From an uncultured Candidatus Melainabacteria bacterium (lineage in GTDB: Bacteria > Cyanobacteriota > Vampirovibrionia > Gastranaerophilales > Gastranaerophilaceae), in contig CAMUPF010000002.1 in assembly GCA_947090755.1 (NCBI GenBank), positions 62,001 through 126,000 of the forward strand: 64,000 bases of DNA, written 5' to 3'. The position numbers were made by a program, and so were the translations under genes. The notes beneath the pieces are model-generated. The model was not told the DNA's origin, did no database searches, and was given only the letters and a program-made list of their open reading frames with translations. Position 1 is the first letter of the stretch; every line of letters starts with the position of its first letter. Shown one piece after another: positions 8,773 through 18,798 of this stretch.

Positions 8773-10680
8773 ATGTCATTTTTTAGTAAGATAAAAGAAT
8801 TGACAAAACGAATAAACGAAGTTGAAAGCGCAGTATATTATCAAAAACAAGATTATATTGAGATATACGAGCGTAATATTGCGCTGGAAAAAGAGCTGGC
8901 ACAACAGACTAAAGAACTGACTATGGCTAATAAAAAAATGGTTACGCTCCAGCATATCATAGATATGATGACGTCCTCAAAACCGCTCGAAAATGTTCTT
9001 GATAATATTGTTAACAGTATCTCCAACGAATTTGGCTATGTCCACGGTGCTATTTTGCAGAAAATGAAGGATGAAAAGGGTGATTATATTAAAATCATTT
9101 CTCAGTCAAACGATACTGCTATTGAAAACCTTCACAACGTAATCCATGCACCGCTTTATACCCTGCGTTTAAACTATTCACCTGTAGGTATATACGCAGA
9201 AGCTATGCGCTCTGGAGAAATCACCCAAACACAGAACCTCGGTCAGACTTTACAAGAAATCATGCCTGCAATTACTGATGAACAGATAAGCCAGATTCTT
9301 GATAAAGATTACTGCCAGTCTATGATTATTATTCCGCTTAATTGTATGAATAAGCATTTCGGCTGGTTCGTCGTCTTTTCTTCACGCGAAGAACTCGCAA
9401 GTTCTGAAACAGATTTTTTAAGCATCTTCGGCAAACAAATTGAAATGGCTATAACAATTGCCCACCTATTCTCAACCGTCAAAGAACAGGCCGTAACCGA
9501 CGGGCTTACAGGGCTATACAACCGCCGCTATTTTGAAGAATACATAAAAAAAGAAGTTACGCGTGCTAATCGCCAAAAACAGCCGTTTTCTATTATTGGT
9601 CTTGACTTAGACTTCTTAAAACAAATTAACGATAAATACGGACACGCATTTGGAGATTTAGCAATAAAAACGCTTGCCGATGTAATCAAAAATAACGCTC
9701 GTTCCATTGATATTGCAGCACGTATGGGCGGTGAAGAGTTTAATATAATCTTACCGGGCGTTGATTCTAAAGGCGCACTTGTCGCGGCTGAACGTATCAG
9801 AAAAACCCTTGCGGCTCAAGAACTTGACACAATCGGCCATATAACAGCAAGTATCGGCGTCGCAACATATTTTGAACACACAGACAACGCCGAAGAACTT
9901 CTGGAACTGACCGATCAGGCGATGTATGAGTCAAAACGCAACGGAAGAAACCGTGTTACACTCGCCACTCCAATCTCCGAAACAAGCTGGCAGGAAATCG
10001 CTATCAATACATTTATTGATATTTTGTCCAAGCACAATATTCCTGTTGAAAAAAATGTAAGCAAAGAACTTTGCGAAAAACTCAAAGACACCGAGCAAAA
10101 CCGGAAATCACAACCTAAAGAAACCCTTTACGTTGTCGCCGATATGCTGACAAGACTTTACAACCCGCTTCACGAGGAAGGTGTTGTCAAAAAGAAAGTT
10201 TTAATAGCGTCCTCACTGGCTAAACGCTTTGATTTATCAAAAGAAGAAATCGACCATTTAAAAATCGCGATTCTTATGTACGATATCGGCAATTTGATGA
10301 TTCCGCAAGAGATTCTGCAAAAAACCGCGCCTTTAACAGAAGAAGAAAAAACATTCATCAAAGAACATCCGATTATTGCGGCGCGCGACATACTGAAACC
10401 GATTTCTGTTGTACAGGACATCATCCCGATAATTGAAAAACACCACGAAAACTGGGACGGAACCGGTTATCCTAACAAACTTGCAAAAGACGAAATTCCT
10501 ATGAGTTCTCAAATCATCCTGATTATCGACTCATATTTTGCGCTCACGGAAACCCGTCCGTACCGCGCCAAAATGTCTGAAAAAGACGCGCTTAAAGTTA
10601 TCAAACAGGACGCAGGCAAAAAATGGAACGCAGAACTCGTTAAAGAATTTATCGCAATCATTAAAAACGAACTCAAATGA
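8773..10680 (+). CDS. GAF-GGDEF-degenerate HD-GYP signalling protein
   Basis: 635 residues. Order: N-terminal coiled coil (1-65), a GAF-like sensor (about 70-225), a GGDEF domain (about 235-395) with the active-site motif GGEEF, and an HD-GYP domain (about 440-630). The diguanylate cyclase half looks active. In the HD-GYP half the distal HHENWDGTGYP motif is kept, but the HD metal motif reads YDIGN instead of HDIGK, so loss of c-di-GMP hydrolysis is likely. It overlaps thiL by 4 nt (ATGA). Soluble; no membrane segments. A second GAF-GGDEF-HD-GYP protein at 36186 keeps both motifs. Confidence 0.88.
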   Translation: MSFFSKIKELTKRINEVESAVYYQKQDYIEIYERNIALEKELAQQTKELTMANKKMVTLQHIIDMMTSSKPLENVLDNIVNSISNEFGYVHGAILQKMKDEKGDYIKIISQSNDTAIENLHNVIHAPLYTLRLNYSPVGIYAEAMRSGEITQTQNLGQTLQEIMPAITDEQISQILDKDYCQSMIIIPLNCMNKHFGWFVVFSSREELASSETDFLSIFGKQIEMAITIAHLFSTVKEQAVTDGLTGLYNRRYFEEYIKKEVTRANRQKQPFSIIGLDLDFLKQINDKYGHAFGDLAIKTLADVIKNNARSIDIAARMGGEEFNIILPGVDSKGALVAAERIRKTLAAQELDTIGHITASIGVATYFEHTDNAEELLELTDQAMYESKRNGRNRVTLATPISETSWQEIAINTFIDILSKHNIPVEKNVSKELCEKLKDTEQNRKSQPKETLYVVADMLTRLYNPLHEEGVVKKKVLIASSLAKRFDLSKEEIDHLKIAILMYDIGNLMIPQEILQKTAPLTEEEKTFIKEHPIIAARDILKPISVVQDIIPIIEKHHENWDGTGYPNKLAKDEIPMSSQIILIIDSYFALTETRPYRAKMSEKDALKVIKQDAGKKWNAELVKEFIAIIKNELK

Positions 10681-11564
10681 TGGAAAAAGTTTTCATACAA
10701 CTAATAAAAGAAACCCTAAATTCCTGCTACATCGGCGACGATTGTGCATATTTAAAGGATTTAGGTATAGTAATTTCTCAGGACAGTCTTGTCGAAGGTG
10801 TTCATTTTCTGCGCGATAAAATAACCCCGTGGCAATTAGGCCGGAAAACCGCAATGGTAAACATTTCAGACATCTGCGCAAGCGGCGCCGAACCCGCTTA
10901 TATGACTGTCGCACTTTCACTGCCTAAAGGTACAAACTCAGACTTTGTAAAAGAGTTCTATGAAGGCCTAAAATCCGCTTGCGGCACAGTTGAAATCGTA
11001 GGCGGTGACATCACTGCAGCAGATAAAATATTTATTTCTGCAACCGCAATCGGCAAAACTGCAGGCCGCAATATCAGTTCGCGGGGCCACGCTCAAATCG
11101 GCCAAAAAATTATTGTTTCAGGCCCCCACGGTTCAAGCGGCGCAGGGCTAAAGCTGCTTCTTGGGGGCAAACCCACACCTGAAAACTTAATCAAAGCACA
11201 TCTTGAACCCGTTGCACAGCGAGAATTTTCCGTAAAAATTGCGACTACACAAAAAACGCCTTACGCGATGATGGATACCTCCGACGGGCTTATGGACGCG
11301 CTTTCGCAAATTTCAGAAGCCAGCGGCGTTCAGATGTCTGTTGATTTTGCCAAAATCCCTTTTAATGAAGAAATCAAAATGTTTAGTGACTGGCGGGAAC
11401 TCGTTCTTTTTGGCGGCGAAGATTACCAGATTATAGCAACCGTTGATACACCGCCGGCCGCTGCAACAGTAATAGGCGAAGTTAGAAAAGGTTCGGGCGT
11501 TAACCTTAACGGAAAAATTTATTCAAAAGAATTAATTGAATCTAAAATATTTAAACACATATAA
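10677..11564 (+). CDS. thiL: Thiamine-monophosphate kinase
   Basis: 295 residues, shorter than the usual ~320. Phosphorylates thiamine phosphate to thiamine diphosphate with ATP. Recognisable family motifs are IGDDCA near the start, the KTAMVNISDICASGAEP segment, GGD in the middle, MMDTSDGLMDAL, and FGGEDYQI near the C-terminus. The ATG overlaps the TGA of the preceding cyclase gene, so translation is probably coupled although the functions are unrelated. An inverted repeat follows the stop. Confidence 0.92.
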   Translation: MMEKVFIQLIKETLNSCYIGDDCAYLKDLGIVISQDSLVEGVHFLRDKITPWQLGRKTAMVNISDICASGAEPAYMTVALSLPKGTNSDFVKEFYEGLKSACGTVEIVGGDITAADKIFISATAIGKTAGRNISSRGHAQIGQKIIVSGPHGSSGAGLKLLLGGKPTPENLIKAHLEPVAQREFSVKIATTQKTPYAMMDTSDGLMDALSQISEASGVQMSVDFAKIPFNEEIKMFSDWRELVLFGGEDYQIIATVDTPPAAATVIGEVRKGSGVNLNGKIYSKELIESKIFKHI

Positions 11565-11567
11565 GCA

Positions 11568-11593
11568 ACGCGCCAGCCTTCAGGCTGGCGCGT
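11568..11593. terminator. Strong hairpin after thiL
   Basis: 12-bp perfect inverted repeat around a 2-nt centre (ACGCGCCAGCCT / AGGCTGGCGCGT). The following bases are not T-rich on the + strand, so termination is likely but atypical. It also lies 3' of the small minus-strand gene. Confidence 0.6.
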
Positions 11594-11637
11594 ACTTCTT
11601 CATATTTCAGCTAATTCTTAACGTAATCCTTTGTCCA

Positions 11638-11811
11638 TTACATTGCAGTAACGTGATAATCATTCTCCACATTATGTGTTGTTGAAGCAAAAAATTTGTT
11701 CAAAAATGCTTCAAAATTTCGTTGCAATCCTGCAACTTCTGCTTTTAAATCTGCAAAATTTTCTTCTTTAGCCTGTGCAACAGCTTTTTCAAATAACTCG
11801 TCGTAATACAT
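11638..11811 (-). CDS. Small acidic protein, 57 aa, unknown
   Basis: A 57-residue frame starting MYYDELFEKAVAQAKEEN with AGGAGT 7 nt before the ATG. The central part (FADLKAEVAGLQRNFEAFLNKFF) is a probable amphipathic helix with heptad spacing. No motif recognised. The good ribosome binding site and absence of a competing frame support a real gene. It is convergent with thiL. Confidence 0.6.
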   Translation of the reverse strand: MYYDELFEKAVAQAKEENFADLKAEVAGLQRNFEAFLNKFFASTTHNVENDYHVTAM

Positions 11812-11956
11812 AATCTATACTCCTATTTACTAACATTCCCAATATCGGCACTCTTTTTTCAAAACTTTAACTTTTTTAAGCATTTTGTTACAAATATTTA
11901 TCAAAATATAGAATTTTCATATTTTATAATCTATAATGCATGAATAAGAGGTAATT

Positions 11957-12793
11957 ATGGCATTAGATTTTGGTATGAGTACCTACGACTATTACTCAAG
12001 CCGTAGAGATATGGAAGTTATCGCACAAATAGTTGACGCATTAAAAGAAATTCTTGAAGAAGATTCAAAACAACCACAGCCGCTGTTTTTGAAGATTTCA
12101 GACAATTTGATTATGAACATAGCCAGAATGGCAGTTCAGGAACGAAAAAAAACATTTCTTATCGGTATCACCGGCGAAAGCGCCTCCGGTAAAACCGTTT
12201 TCGTTGACAACACCATTAAAGCCTGCGTTAAAAGCGAAAACGAAGGGATTTATACCGTAATCCGCTGTGATGATTACTACAAAGACACCTCTAAAGAACT
12301 AAAAGAAGCAGGAAGTTACGAAGCACTTTTTAAAACAGGTTTCAGCTTTGACACACCTGATGTTGTAGACCTTGAATTAATGAAAAGCCATCTTATTGAC
12401 CTAAAAGCCGGCAAAGACATTTATTCACCACTATACAACTTCGTGACCTGCGAATCTAAACTCAATAGCGAACTAAAAAAACCTGCCCGCGTAATCTTAA
12501 CCGAAGGGCTTTATGTCTTAAACGAGAATGTTCGCGACGTAATGGATGTAAAAGTATACGTTTTCACCCCGCTTGAAGTGTTAAAAGACCGCTGGTACAG
12601 ACGTGCAGAATCCCGTGGCAAGACCGGTGAAGCGGCTGATTTACAATTTGCCGACGTAAATAAAACCGCACAGCAATACATCCGCCCGACTTACCAGATA
12701 GCAGACGCCGTAATCAACGGGCTTGTAAGTCAGGAATATATCCAGGAAATTACAAACAAAATCCTAAAAAAATTAAAAGCAATAGAATTATAA
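11957..12793 (+). CDS. Uridine kinase-like P-loop protein
   Basis: 278 residues. After an N-terminal helical extension (1-65), a P-loop kinase domain of the uridine kinase / phosphoribulokinase family: Walker A GESASGKT (73-80), RCDDYYKD as the substrate-side loop, FDTPDVVD, and a Walker B-like VILTEGLYVL. The C-terminal DRWYRRAESRGKTG matches the lid region. Substrate could be uridine/cytidine or another small metabolite. GAGGT lies 5 nt before the ATG, and two TATAAT boxes (11925-11930, 11932-11937) lie just upstream. Confidence 0.78.
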   Translation: MALDFGMSTYDYYSSRRDMEVIAQIVDALKEILEEDSKQPQPLFLKISDNLIMNIARMAVQERKKTFLIGITGESASGKTVFVDNTIKACVKSENEGIYTVIRCDDYYKDTSKELKEAGSYEALFKTGFSFDTPDVVDLELMKSHLIDLKAGKDIYSPLYNFVTCESKLNSELKKPARVILTEGLYVLNENVRDVMDVKVYVFTPLEVLKDRWYRRAESRGKTGEAADLQFADVNKTAQQYIRPTYQIADAVINGLVSQEYIQEITNKILKKLKAIEL

Positions 12794-12804
12794 CGGCTTT
12801 TACA

Positions 12805-12835
12805 AAAAAAGGCCTCGCAATGCGAGGCTAAAATT
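12805..12835 (+). terminator. Intrinsic terminator
   Basis: GCCTCGC-AAT-GCGAGGC hairpin after an A-run and followed by TAAAATTTT. Moderate U-tract. Confidence 0.65.
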
Positions 12836-12905
12836 TTGTTAGGAAATAGGAATAAGGAATATAACTCTCTCTCGTCTTATATATATAAAGTATATAAACC
12901 GAACT

Positions 12906-13290
12906 CAAATTCAACAACACGCATTTTCTTTACAAAATTTAACACTTGACGGTTACGGAACCTACCAGTTTGCAGACGCAATGGCAGGTATAATTAATTC
13001 TTGGCTGACTAAATTAAGTGAATTGAACTCAATGTTCACAGGTACGTGAAACGACGGTACTTCTAACGGTGGTAGAAACTACACAACCCCACAAAAAGAC
13101 ATTGATACCTTCGCTGCTGCATTTGAAACGCAGAACGGGGAATCTATCGCCGTTTACTACAATCCGTATTGTCAAATTGATATGCAGGAAACAGTATGGT
13201 ATTATTCTCAACCAAAAATGTGTGCTAACTTTATCTATGACTTAAATGGTAACAAAGGGCCAAACACTGTTGGCAAAAATTATAAATAAT
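12906..13290 (+). pseudogene. Broken prepilin/lectin-like fragment (third copy)
   Basis: Frame 0 translation from about 12906 matches the middle of the two pilins at 5112 and 18797: LDGYGTY corresponds to ALNGYGT, KLSELNSMF to KLSEMNPMF, then KDIDTFAAAFETQNGESIAVYYNP, and QPKMCANFIYDLNGNKGPNTVGK. It lacks the pilin N-terminus and start, has an in-frame TGA near 13047, and stops right after NTVGKNYK, so the lectin-like C-terminus is also missing. It lies on the opposite strand from the intact copies. Either a dead remnant or a silent donor cassette. A strong terminator follows. Confidence 0.8.
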
Positions 13291-13295
13291 ACCAC

Positions 13296-13327
13296 AGGCG
13301 CGGAGCGTTGCTCCGCGCCTCTCTTTT
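13296..13327. terminator. Intrinsic terminator
   Basis: AGGCGCGGAGC-GTT-GCTCCGCGCCT stem followed by CTCTTTT. Lies between the pilin remnant and the convergent protease gene. Confidence 0.8.
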
Positions 13328-13979
13328 AACCATTATGTTTGGAAATAAATTTTTTCGCGTCGTTAATCGGTATGGCAAAACCGATTCCGATATTCGATAT
13401 ATTATTATCCGGGTTATAAATAGACTGGTTAATCCCGATAACTTCGCCGGACGTATTCAACAACGGCCCGCCGGAACATCCCGGGTTAATCGCCGCGTCT
13501 GTCTGGATTTTCCCTTTAGCATAATCTATCCTTGAAATTATACCCTGCGTCAGCGTTCCCGAAAATCCAAACGGATTACCAATAGTCAGCACTCTCTGAC
13601 CGATTTTCAGCCCGTCAGAATCTCCGAGTTTCACAGTCTTCAACCTTGTCTTCGGTTCAATTTTAATTAAAGCCAAATCCTTGTTTTTCCCCATATTCGC
13701 AAGCACTTTCGCCTTATAAACTTTACCGTCATAAGTCGTAACTTCAAGTTCCTTCGTCTGCGAAACAACATGCGAACCCGTCAAAATCGTTCCGTCCGTA
13801 TTAATTATACATCCGGTTCCGGCAGTAAAACCGTCCGAAATTATACCATCAATCGTGACAATCGCAGGGTTTATATTCTCATAAACCGAAATATAAACCT
13901 CTTCCTCAGCCGTATAGGCAAAGACCAGCCCCGTAGATAACGTTAATATACTCATTAGAAACAATACAAATTTTCTCAT
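13326..13979 (-). CDS. HtrA/Deg-like trypsin-family serine protease without PDZ domain
   Basis: 217 residues. A signal peptide (1-21, hydrophobic core, cleavage near VFAYT) sends it to the periplasm. The trypsin-like fold has the triad H70 (TGSHVV), D101 (KDLALIK) and S169 (NPGCSGGPLL). Typical HtrA proteins are longer and carry one or two PDZ domains after the protease; none is present, so it may be a minimal protease. A GAGGG ribosome binding site precedes the ATG. Probable role: envelope protein quality control. Confidence 0.87.
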   Translation of the reverse strand: MRKFVLFLMSILTLSTGLVFAYTAEEEVYISVYENINPAIVTIDGIISDGFTAGTGCIINTDGTILTGSHVVSQTKELEVTTYDGKVYKAKVLANMGKNKDLALIKIEPKTRLKTVKLGDSDGLKIGQRVLTIGNPFGFSGTLTQGIISRIDYAKGKIQTDAAINPGCSGGPLLNTSGEVIGINQSIYNPDNNISNIGIGFAIPINDAKKFISKHNG

Positions 13980-14060
13980 TTTCTTGCCCTCTTACAAATC
14001 CATTTTCACCCGTGCTATAATGTGAAAAAATAGGTATTGTAATATTGTAAAGATATATTC

Positions 14061-14089
14061 TTGTAATTATTAAAGTTTTAATGTATACT
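14061..14089 (+). promoter_or_regulatory. Promoter of the ycf23-like gene
   Basis: TTGTAA (14061-14066), 17-nt spacer, TATACT (14084-14089); leader of about 36 nt with AGGAGAAA before the ATG. Confidence 0.6.
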
Positions 14090-14131
14090 TGTGTTGAAAG
14101 TACACTTCATTAAATAGGAGAAATGTAAAAA

Positions 14132-14890
14132 ATGTCTAGAATCGAATTATTTAAACAACATTTAATCGAAAAAAGAGCGGTAAAAGTTATTGCAGGTATT
14201 GATAACTTTGATATCGAAAATATTAAAAAAGTTGTTTCATCAGCACAAATCGCAGGCGCAAGCGCTATTGATATCTGTGCAGACGAAAAAATTATCTCTG
14301 AAGTTAGAGAAATGACAGATTTGCCATTGTTCGTATCTTCAGTTGTTCCATCTGAACTTGCCAGAGCAGTTGAACTTGGCGCTGACGCTATCGAACTTGG
14401 TAACTTCGACGCACTTTACAAAAAAGGCATGGCTTTCTCTGCAAATGAAGTTATGAACCTTGTTAAAGAAACTTTGTCATTGTTAGGCGAAAACAGAGTA
14501 TTCTTCTCTGTAACAATCCCTGGTGAAATCTCAATCGCTGAGCAAATTGAATTGGCCAGAGAACTTGAATATATGGGAATCAACCTTATCCAAACAGAAG
14601 GTCACTACACATCTAAAGAAAACCTTGATGGTGTAAGAGGCTTAATGAACAGAGCAGAATTAACATTGTCAAACACAATTGAACTTGCAAGAAACGTTGA
14701 TATGGCTATTATGACAGCAACAGGCATCAACTCAACGACAGCACCGTTCGCATTCGCAGCAGGCGCAAGCGCAATCGGCGTTGGTTCTTGCGTAAACAAA
14801 TTAAACTCAGAACTTTCAATGATTGCAACAATCAAATCTATCGTTGAAATCGCTGCTAAAAACAAACAAGAAGTTCTTGAACTTGTTTAA
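14132..14890 (+). CDS. Ycf23/DUF561-family TIM-barrel protein
   Basis: 252 residues. Alternating beta/alpha pattern of a TIM barrel: KVIAGIDNFD, AGASAIDICAD, LPLFVSSVVP, GADAIELGNFDALY, FFSVTIPG, GINLIQTEG, and the phosphate-binding-like AFAAGASAIGVGS at the end. Ycf23/DUF561 is conserved in cyanobacteria and plastids with no settled function, so its presence supports a cyanobacterial-lineage host. Single-gene transcript with its own promoter and terminator. Confidence 0.85.
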   Translation: MSRIELFKQHLIEKRAVKVIAGIDNFDIENIKKVVSSAQIAGASAIDICADEKIISEVREMTDLPLFVSSVVPSELARAVELGADAIELGNFDALYKKGMAFSANEVMNLVKETLSLLGENRVFFSVTIPGEISIAEQIELARELEYMGINLIQTEGHYTSKENLDGVRGLMNRAELTLSNTIELARNVDMAIMTATGINSTTAPFAFAAGASAIGVGSCVNKLNSELSMIATIKSIVEIAAKNKQEVLELV

Positions 14891-14908
14891 TTCAAATTTA
14901 AATATTGC

Positions 14909-14938
14909 AAGGCGCGGGTCACAACCCGCGCCTTTTTT
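14909..14938 (+). terminator. Intrinsic terminator
   Basis: GGCGCGGGT-CACA-ACCCGCGCC stem followed by six T. Confidence 0.88.
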
Positions 14939-15018
14939 ATATTGTAGAACGGGGGAATGTGATATTTTTCCATGTCCGTGTTATTATAGATTTATCAGAT
15001 ACCAATTGGAGAGGAAAA

Positions 15019-17658
15019 ATGATAGGTTTACTATTGAAATTGTTGGGCGATCCTAACGAACGCAAAGTTAAAAATATATTAGGGATAATAGAACACATCA
15101 ACGCACTTGAACCACAGTTTGCAGAAATGTCAGACGATGAATTACGCGCAAAAACACAAGAATTTAAAGAAATTTTAGCAAACCGTAAAACATCTGACGA
15201 TTTTATGACCGACAGAAAGTTGGAAAAAGAAACATTAGACAAAATTTTACCCGAAGCTTTTGCGACGGTAAGAGAAGCCGGCAAACGTGTCTTGAATATG
15301 CGCCACTTTGACGTTCAGTTAATAGGCGGTTACTTCTTACACAACGGTCACATCACAGAGATGAGAACCGGTGAAGGTAAAACCCTTGTTGCGACGCTTC
15401 CGGCATATCTTAACGCTTTGACAGGCAAAGGCGTTCACGTTGTAACCGTCAACGATTACCTTGCAAAACGTGACAGCGAATGGATGGGTAAAATTTATGA
15501 ATTTTTAGGATTAACCGTTGGCGTTGTGCTTTCCGGCACCCACGGGCCTAACGAATACGAAGAAAAACGCCACGCTTACAATTGCGACATCACTTATGGA
15601 ACAAACAACGAATTCGGGTTTGATTATCTTCGCGACAATATGGCGCAAAGCAAAGAAATGCTTGTCCAACGCCCTTACAACTACGCGATTATCGACGAAG
15701 TCGACAGTATCTTAATTGATGAAGCAAGAACTCCGTTAATCATCAGCGGCCGACTTGAAAAATCCGCAGAAACCTATCTTTTGATGGCGGAAATTGCGCC
15801 AAAACTTGAAAAAACAAAGGATTACGAGGTTGATGAAAAGAACAAAAACGTAATTCTCACCGAGGACGGTATCGACCACGCACAGGAACTTCTGGGCGTA
15901 ACCGATTTATTTGATGTTTCAACCCAGTACGCGCATCATCTTTTACAAGCATTGAAGGCAAAAGAACTTTATATTCGCGACACAGACTACGTTGTTAAAA
16001 ACGGCGAAGTTCAAATCGTAGACGAGTTTACCGGCCGTATTATGGAAGGCCGCCGCTGGTCTGAAGGCTTACATCAGGCGTTAGAAGCAAAAGAAGGCGT
16101 TAAAATTCAGGACGAAACCCAAACGCTTGCAAGCATCACTTACCAGAACCTTTTCAGACTTTATCCGAAACTTTCCGGTATGACTGGTACCGCAATGACA
16201 GAAGAAGCGGAATTCGGCAAAATCTACAACCTTGAAGTTACGGTAATCCCGACAAACAAGCCGGACATAAGAAAAAATTACGCGGATAAAATTTATAAAA
16301 ACGAACTTCAAAAATATCTGGCGGCAGTAGAAGAAATTGCAGCGGTCCACGAAACCGGAAGACCGGTTCTTGTAGGTACAATCAGTATCGAAAAATCTGA
16401 ATTTGTATCAGAACTCTTAAAACGCCGCGGTATAAAACATAACGTGTTGAACGCTAAGCAGCACGAACGTGAGGCTTATATTATCGCTCAGGCCGGCAGA
16501 AAAGGTGCCGTAACCATCGCGACAAACATGGCAGGCCGCGGAACAGATATCCTGCTCGGCGGTAACGCTGAATTCCTCGCAAAAGAAAACCTCGATAGCA
16601 AAGGTATTACACCGGAACATCCGGACTACGAAAACTTCAAAAATGTTGCGCTTGATGAGGCAAGAAAAATCACAGAAGCCGAACACGCAGAAGTTGTAGA
16701 ACTTGGCGGCCTGCACGTTATCGGTACAGAACGCCACGAATCACGCCGTATTGACAACCAGTTACGCGGGCGTGCCGCACGTCAGGGCGACCCCGGCTCA
16801 ACAAGATTCTTTTTATCGCTTGAAGACAACTTAATGAGAATATTCGGCGGAGAAAAAATTACAGCCGTTATGAATATGCTTAACATCGACGAAACAATGG
16901 AAATTGAATCGCCGCTTATCACAAAACAAATTGAATCTGCACAAAAGAAAGTGGAAACTTACCACTTCGACATAAGAAAACACGTCCTTGAATATGACGA
17001 CGTTATGAATATTCAGCGTGAAAAATTCTACGCACAACGCCGCAAAGTTCTTTTCGGCCAGAACCTTTCTGAAGATATTCAATACATGATTGAACGCGAA
17101 GTCGACAGGATTTTACGCAGCTACATAGCCCCGGGGATGACACCTGATGAATACATCTTTGACGATTTAGTTACAATGGTAAAAGAAATCCACTCAACAA
17201 TCCCGCAGCTTTCACAACTTGATGTTAAAGATATTCAAGGCGTAAAATTCGACGCAATTTACGAAAAAGTAAAAGACCTTGCCGTTGACGCATACAAAAC
17301 TCACGAAGCGTCATTAATCAACTTCTACAACAGCGTACTTGAAAAATATGACCCTAATTTCATCCCGCAGCAACCGTTCAGTGATGAAAACATGGTTCGC
17401 GGACTTGAACGCGATATCTTATTGAAGACAATTGACGCGAAATGGATTGACCACCTTCACAACATTGATATGGTTCGCGAAAGCATCGGGCTTCGCGCAT
17501 ACGGTCAAAAAGACCCGCTTATCGAATACAAAAAAGAAGCGTACGATTTGTTTAACAAAATGATGTACGAAATTCAGGGCGAAACAGTAAAATATTTATT
17601 CCGTATGAAGTTCGGAATACAGATTATGAACAACCCTGTGGAAAATATGGAAGAATAA
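15019..17658 (+). CDS. secA: Preprotein translocase ATPase SecA
   Basis: 879 residues from the ATG at 15019, which has GAGAGG upstream and matches the usual SecA N-terminus; the frame is open 38 codons further up but crosses the preceding terminator. SecA drives Sec-dependent export with SecYEG at the inner membrane. Visible: Walker A MRTGEGKT (about 115-122), [17 protein letters not shown], the SGMTGTA motif, [31 protein letters not shown], and [17 protein letters not shown] of motor domain 2. The C-terminal Zn-binding SEC-C motif found in many SecAs is absent; the protein ends soon after the helical scaffold domain. Confidence 0.97.
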   Translation: MIGLLLKLLGDPNERKVKNILGIIEHINALEPQFAEMSDDELRAKTQEFKEILANRKTSDDFMTDRKLEKETLDKILPEAFATVREAGKRVLNMRHFDVQLIGGYFLHNGHITEMRTGEGKTLVATLPAYLNALTGKGVHVVTVNDYLAKRDSEWMGKIYEFLGLTVGVVLSGTHGPNEYEEKRHAYNCDITYGTNNEFGFDYLRDNMAQSKEMLVQRPYNYAIIDEVDSILIDEARTPLIISGRLEKSAETYLLMAEIAPKLEKTKDYEVDEKNKNVILTEDGIDHAQELLGVTDLFDVSTQYAHHLLQALKAKELYIRDTDYVVKNGEVQIVDEFTGRIMEGRRWSEGLHQALEAKEGVKIQDETQTLASITYQNLFRLYPKLSGMTGTAMTEEAEFGKIYNLEVTVIPTNKPDIRKNYADKIYKNELQKYLAAVEEIAAVHETGRPVLVGTISIEKSEFVSELLKRRGIKHNVLNAKQHEREAYIIAQAGRKGAVTIATNMAGRGTDILLGGNAEFLAKENLDSKGITPEHPDYENFKNVALDEARKITEAEHAEVVELGGLHVIGTERHESRRIDNQLRGRAARQGDPGSTRFFLSLEDNLMRIFGGEKITAVMNMLNIDETMEIESPLITKQIESAQKKVETYHFDIRKHVLEYDDVMNIQREKFYAQRRKVLFGQNLSEDIQYMIEREVDRILRSYIAPGMTPDEYIFDDLVTMVKEIHSTIPQLSQLDVKDIQGVKFDAIYEKVKDLAVDAYKTHEASLINFYNSVLEKYDPNFIPQQPFSDENMVRGLERDILLKTIDAKWIDHLHNIDMVRESIGLRAYGQKDPLIEYKKEAYDLFNKMMYEIQGETVKYLFRMKFGIQIMNNPVENMEE

Positions 17659-17671
17659 AGGAAAAAGATAA

Positions 17672-18769
17672 ATGTTAAGAACAGGTATAGTAGGACTTCC
17701 GAATGTCGGGAAATCAACGTTATTTAACGCGCTCACGAGCGCCAAGAATGCACAAAGCGCGAATTATCCGTTTTGTACAATCGAGCCTAACGTCGGCGTT
17801 GTTAACGTTCCGGACGAAAGACTGGAAATTTTAAAAGATTTATGCAAAGCTCAGGAAATAATTCCGACAGCGATTGAATTTGTAGACATCGCAGGGCTTG
17901 TAAAAGGCGCAAGCAAAGGCGAAGGCTTGGGCAACCAATTTTTACACAATATCCGCGAAGTTGACGCGATAATTCAGGTAGTAAGATGTTTTGACGACGA
18001 AAACACCATCCACGTAGCCGGAAAAGTTAACCCGCTCGACGACATCGAAACTATCAACACGGAACTTGCACTTGCAGACCTTGCTTCAGTTGAAAAACGT
18101 CTTGCACGTATCTCAAAACAGGCAAAAAGCGGCGACAAGGACGCTAAATTAGAAGAAAAAGTTTTGAATAAACTTGCCGAACTTCTCAACGAAAGCACAT
18201 TTATCAACATCAACGACCACTTTGAAGAAGACGAAATTCCGGTGGCAAAAATGCTTAACCTTATGTCAACAAAACCTGTGATTTATGTCGCAAACGTTGC
18301 CGAAACCGACATCAAAACCGGCAACGATTACACAAAACAAGTGGCCGAATACGCAAAATCACACGGTGCACAGACGGTTATAATTTCCGCTAGAATCGAA
18401 GAAGAACTTGCAGAACTCGGGCCGGAAGAGGCAAAAGAATATTTGGCAGAACTTGGCGTTGAAGACAGCGGTATCAACAGAATGATTAAATCAGTTTACA
18501 CATTGTTGAACCTGCGCACCTTCATCACAGCCGGCGAAAAAGAGGTTCACGCCTGGACTATTCCGGCAGGTGCAAAAGCACCTCAAGCCGCAGGTGTAAT
18601 CCACACGGACTTCGAAAAAGGGTTCATTCGTGCAGAAATCACGCCGTATAAAGATTTTGCAGAACTTGGCTCCTACGTTGCCTGCAAGGAAAAAGGCGTA
18701 ACACGTTTGGAAGGCAAGGACTACGTGGTCCAGGACGGCGACTTAGTTCACTTCAGATTTGCAGTATAA
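17672..18769 (+). CDS. ychF: Redox/ribosome-associated GTPase (ATPase) YchF
   Basis: 365 residues, full length. P-loop GLPNVGKST (8-16), G2/G3 DIAGLVKGASKGEGLGNQF, a coiled-coil insert, and the C-terminal TGS domain with the HAWTIPAGAKAPQAAGVIHTDFEKGF signature. YchF/OLA1 binds ribosomes and prefers ATP over GTP. It follows secA by 13 nt with its own AAGGAAAA site, so both are probably co-transcribed. Confidence 0.96.
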   Translation: MLRTGIVGLPNVGKSTLFNALTSAKNAQSANYPFCTIEPNVGVVNVPDERLEILKDLCKAQEIIPTAIEFVDIAGLVKGASKGEGLGNQFLHNIREVDAIIQVVRCFDDENTIHVAGKVNPLDDIETINTELALADLASVEKRLARISKQAKSGDKDAKLEEKVLNKLAELLNESTFININDHFEEDEIPVAKMLNLMSTKPVIYVANVAETDIKTGNDYTKQVAEYAKSHGAQTVIISARIEEELAELGPEEAKEYLAELGVEDSGINRMIKSVYTLLNLRTFITAGEKEVHAWTIPAGAKAPQAAGVIHTDFEKGFIRAEITPYKDFAELGSYVACKEKGVTRLEGKDYVVQDGDLVHFRFAV

Positions 18770-18770
18770 A

Positions 18771-18798
18771 AAAAAAGGAGCCTAACGGCTCCTTTTTT
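18771..18798. terminator. Bidirectional intrinsic terminator
   Basis: A-run, GGAGCC-TAAC-GGCTCC, T-run, between ychF and the convergent pilin gene. Confidence 0.87.

Noticed and set aside
14905-15018. Longer secA start (38 more residues)
   Set aside because: The extension begins inside the preceding terminator and does not match SecA N-termini; ATG 15019 has GAGAGG and the usual start.
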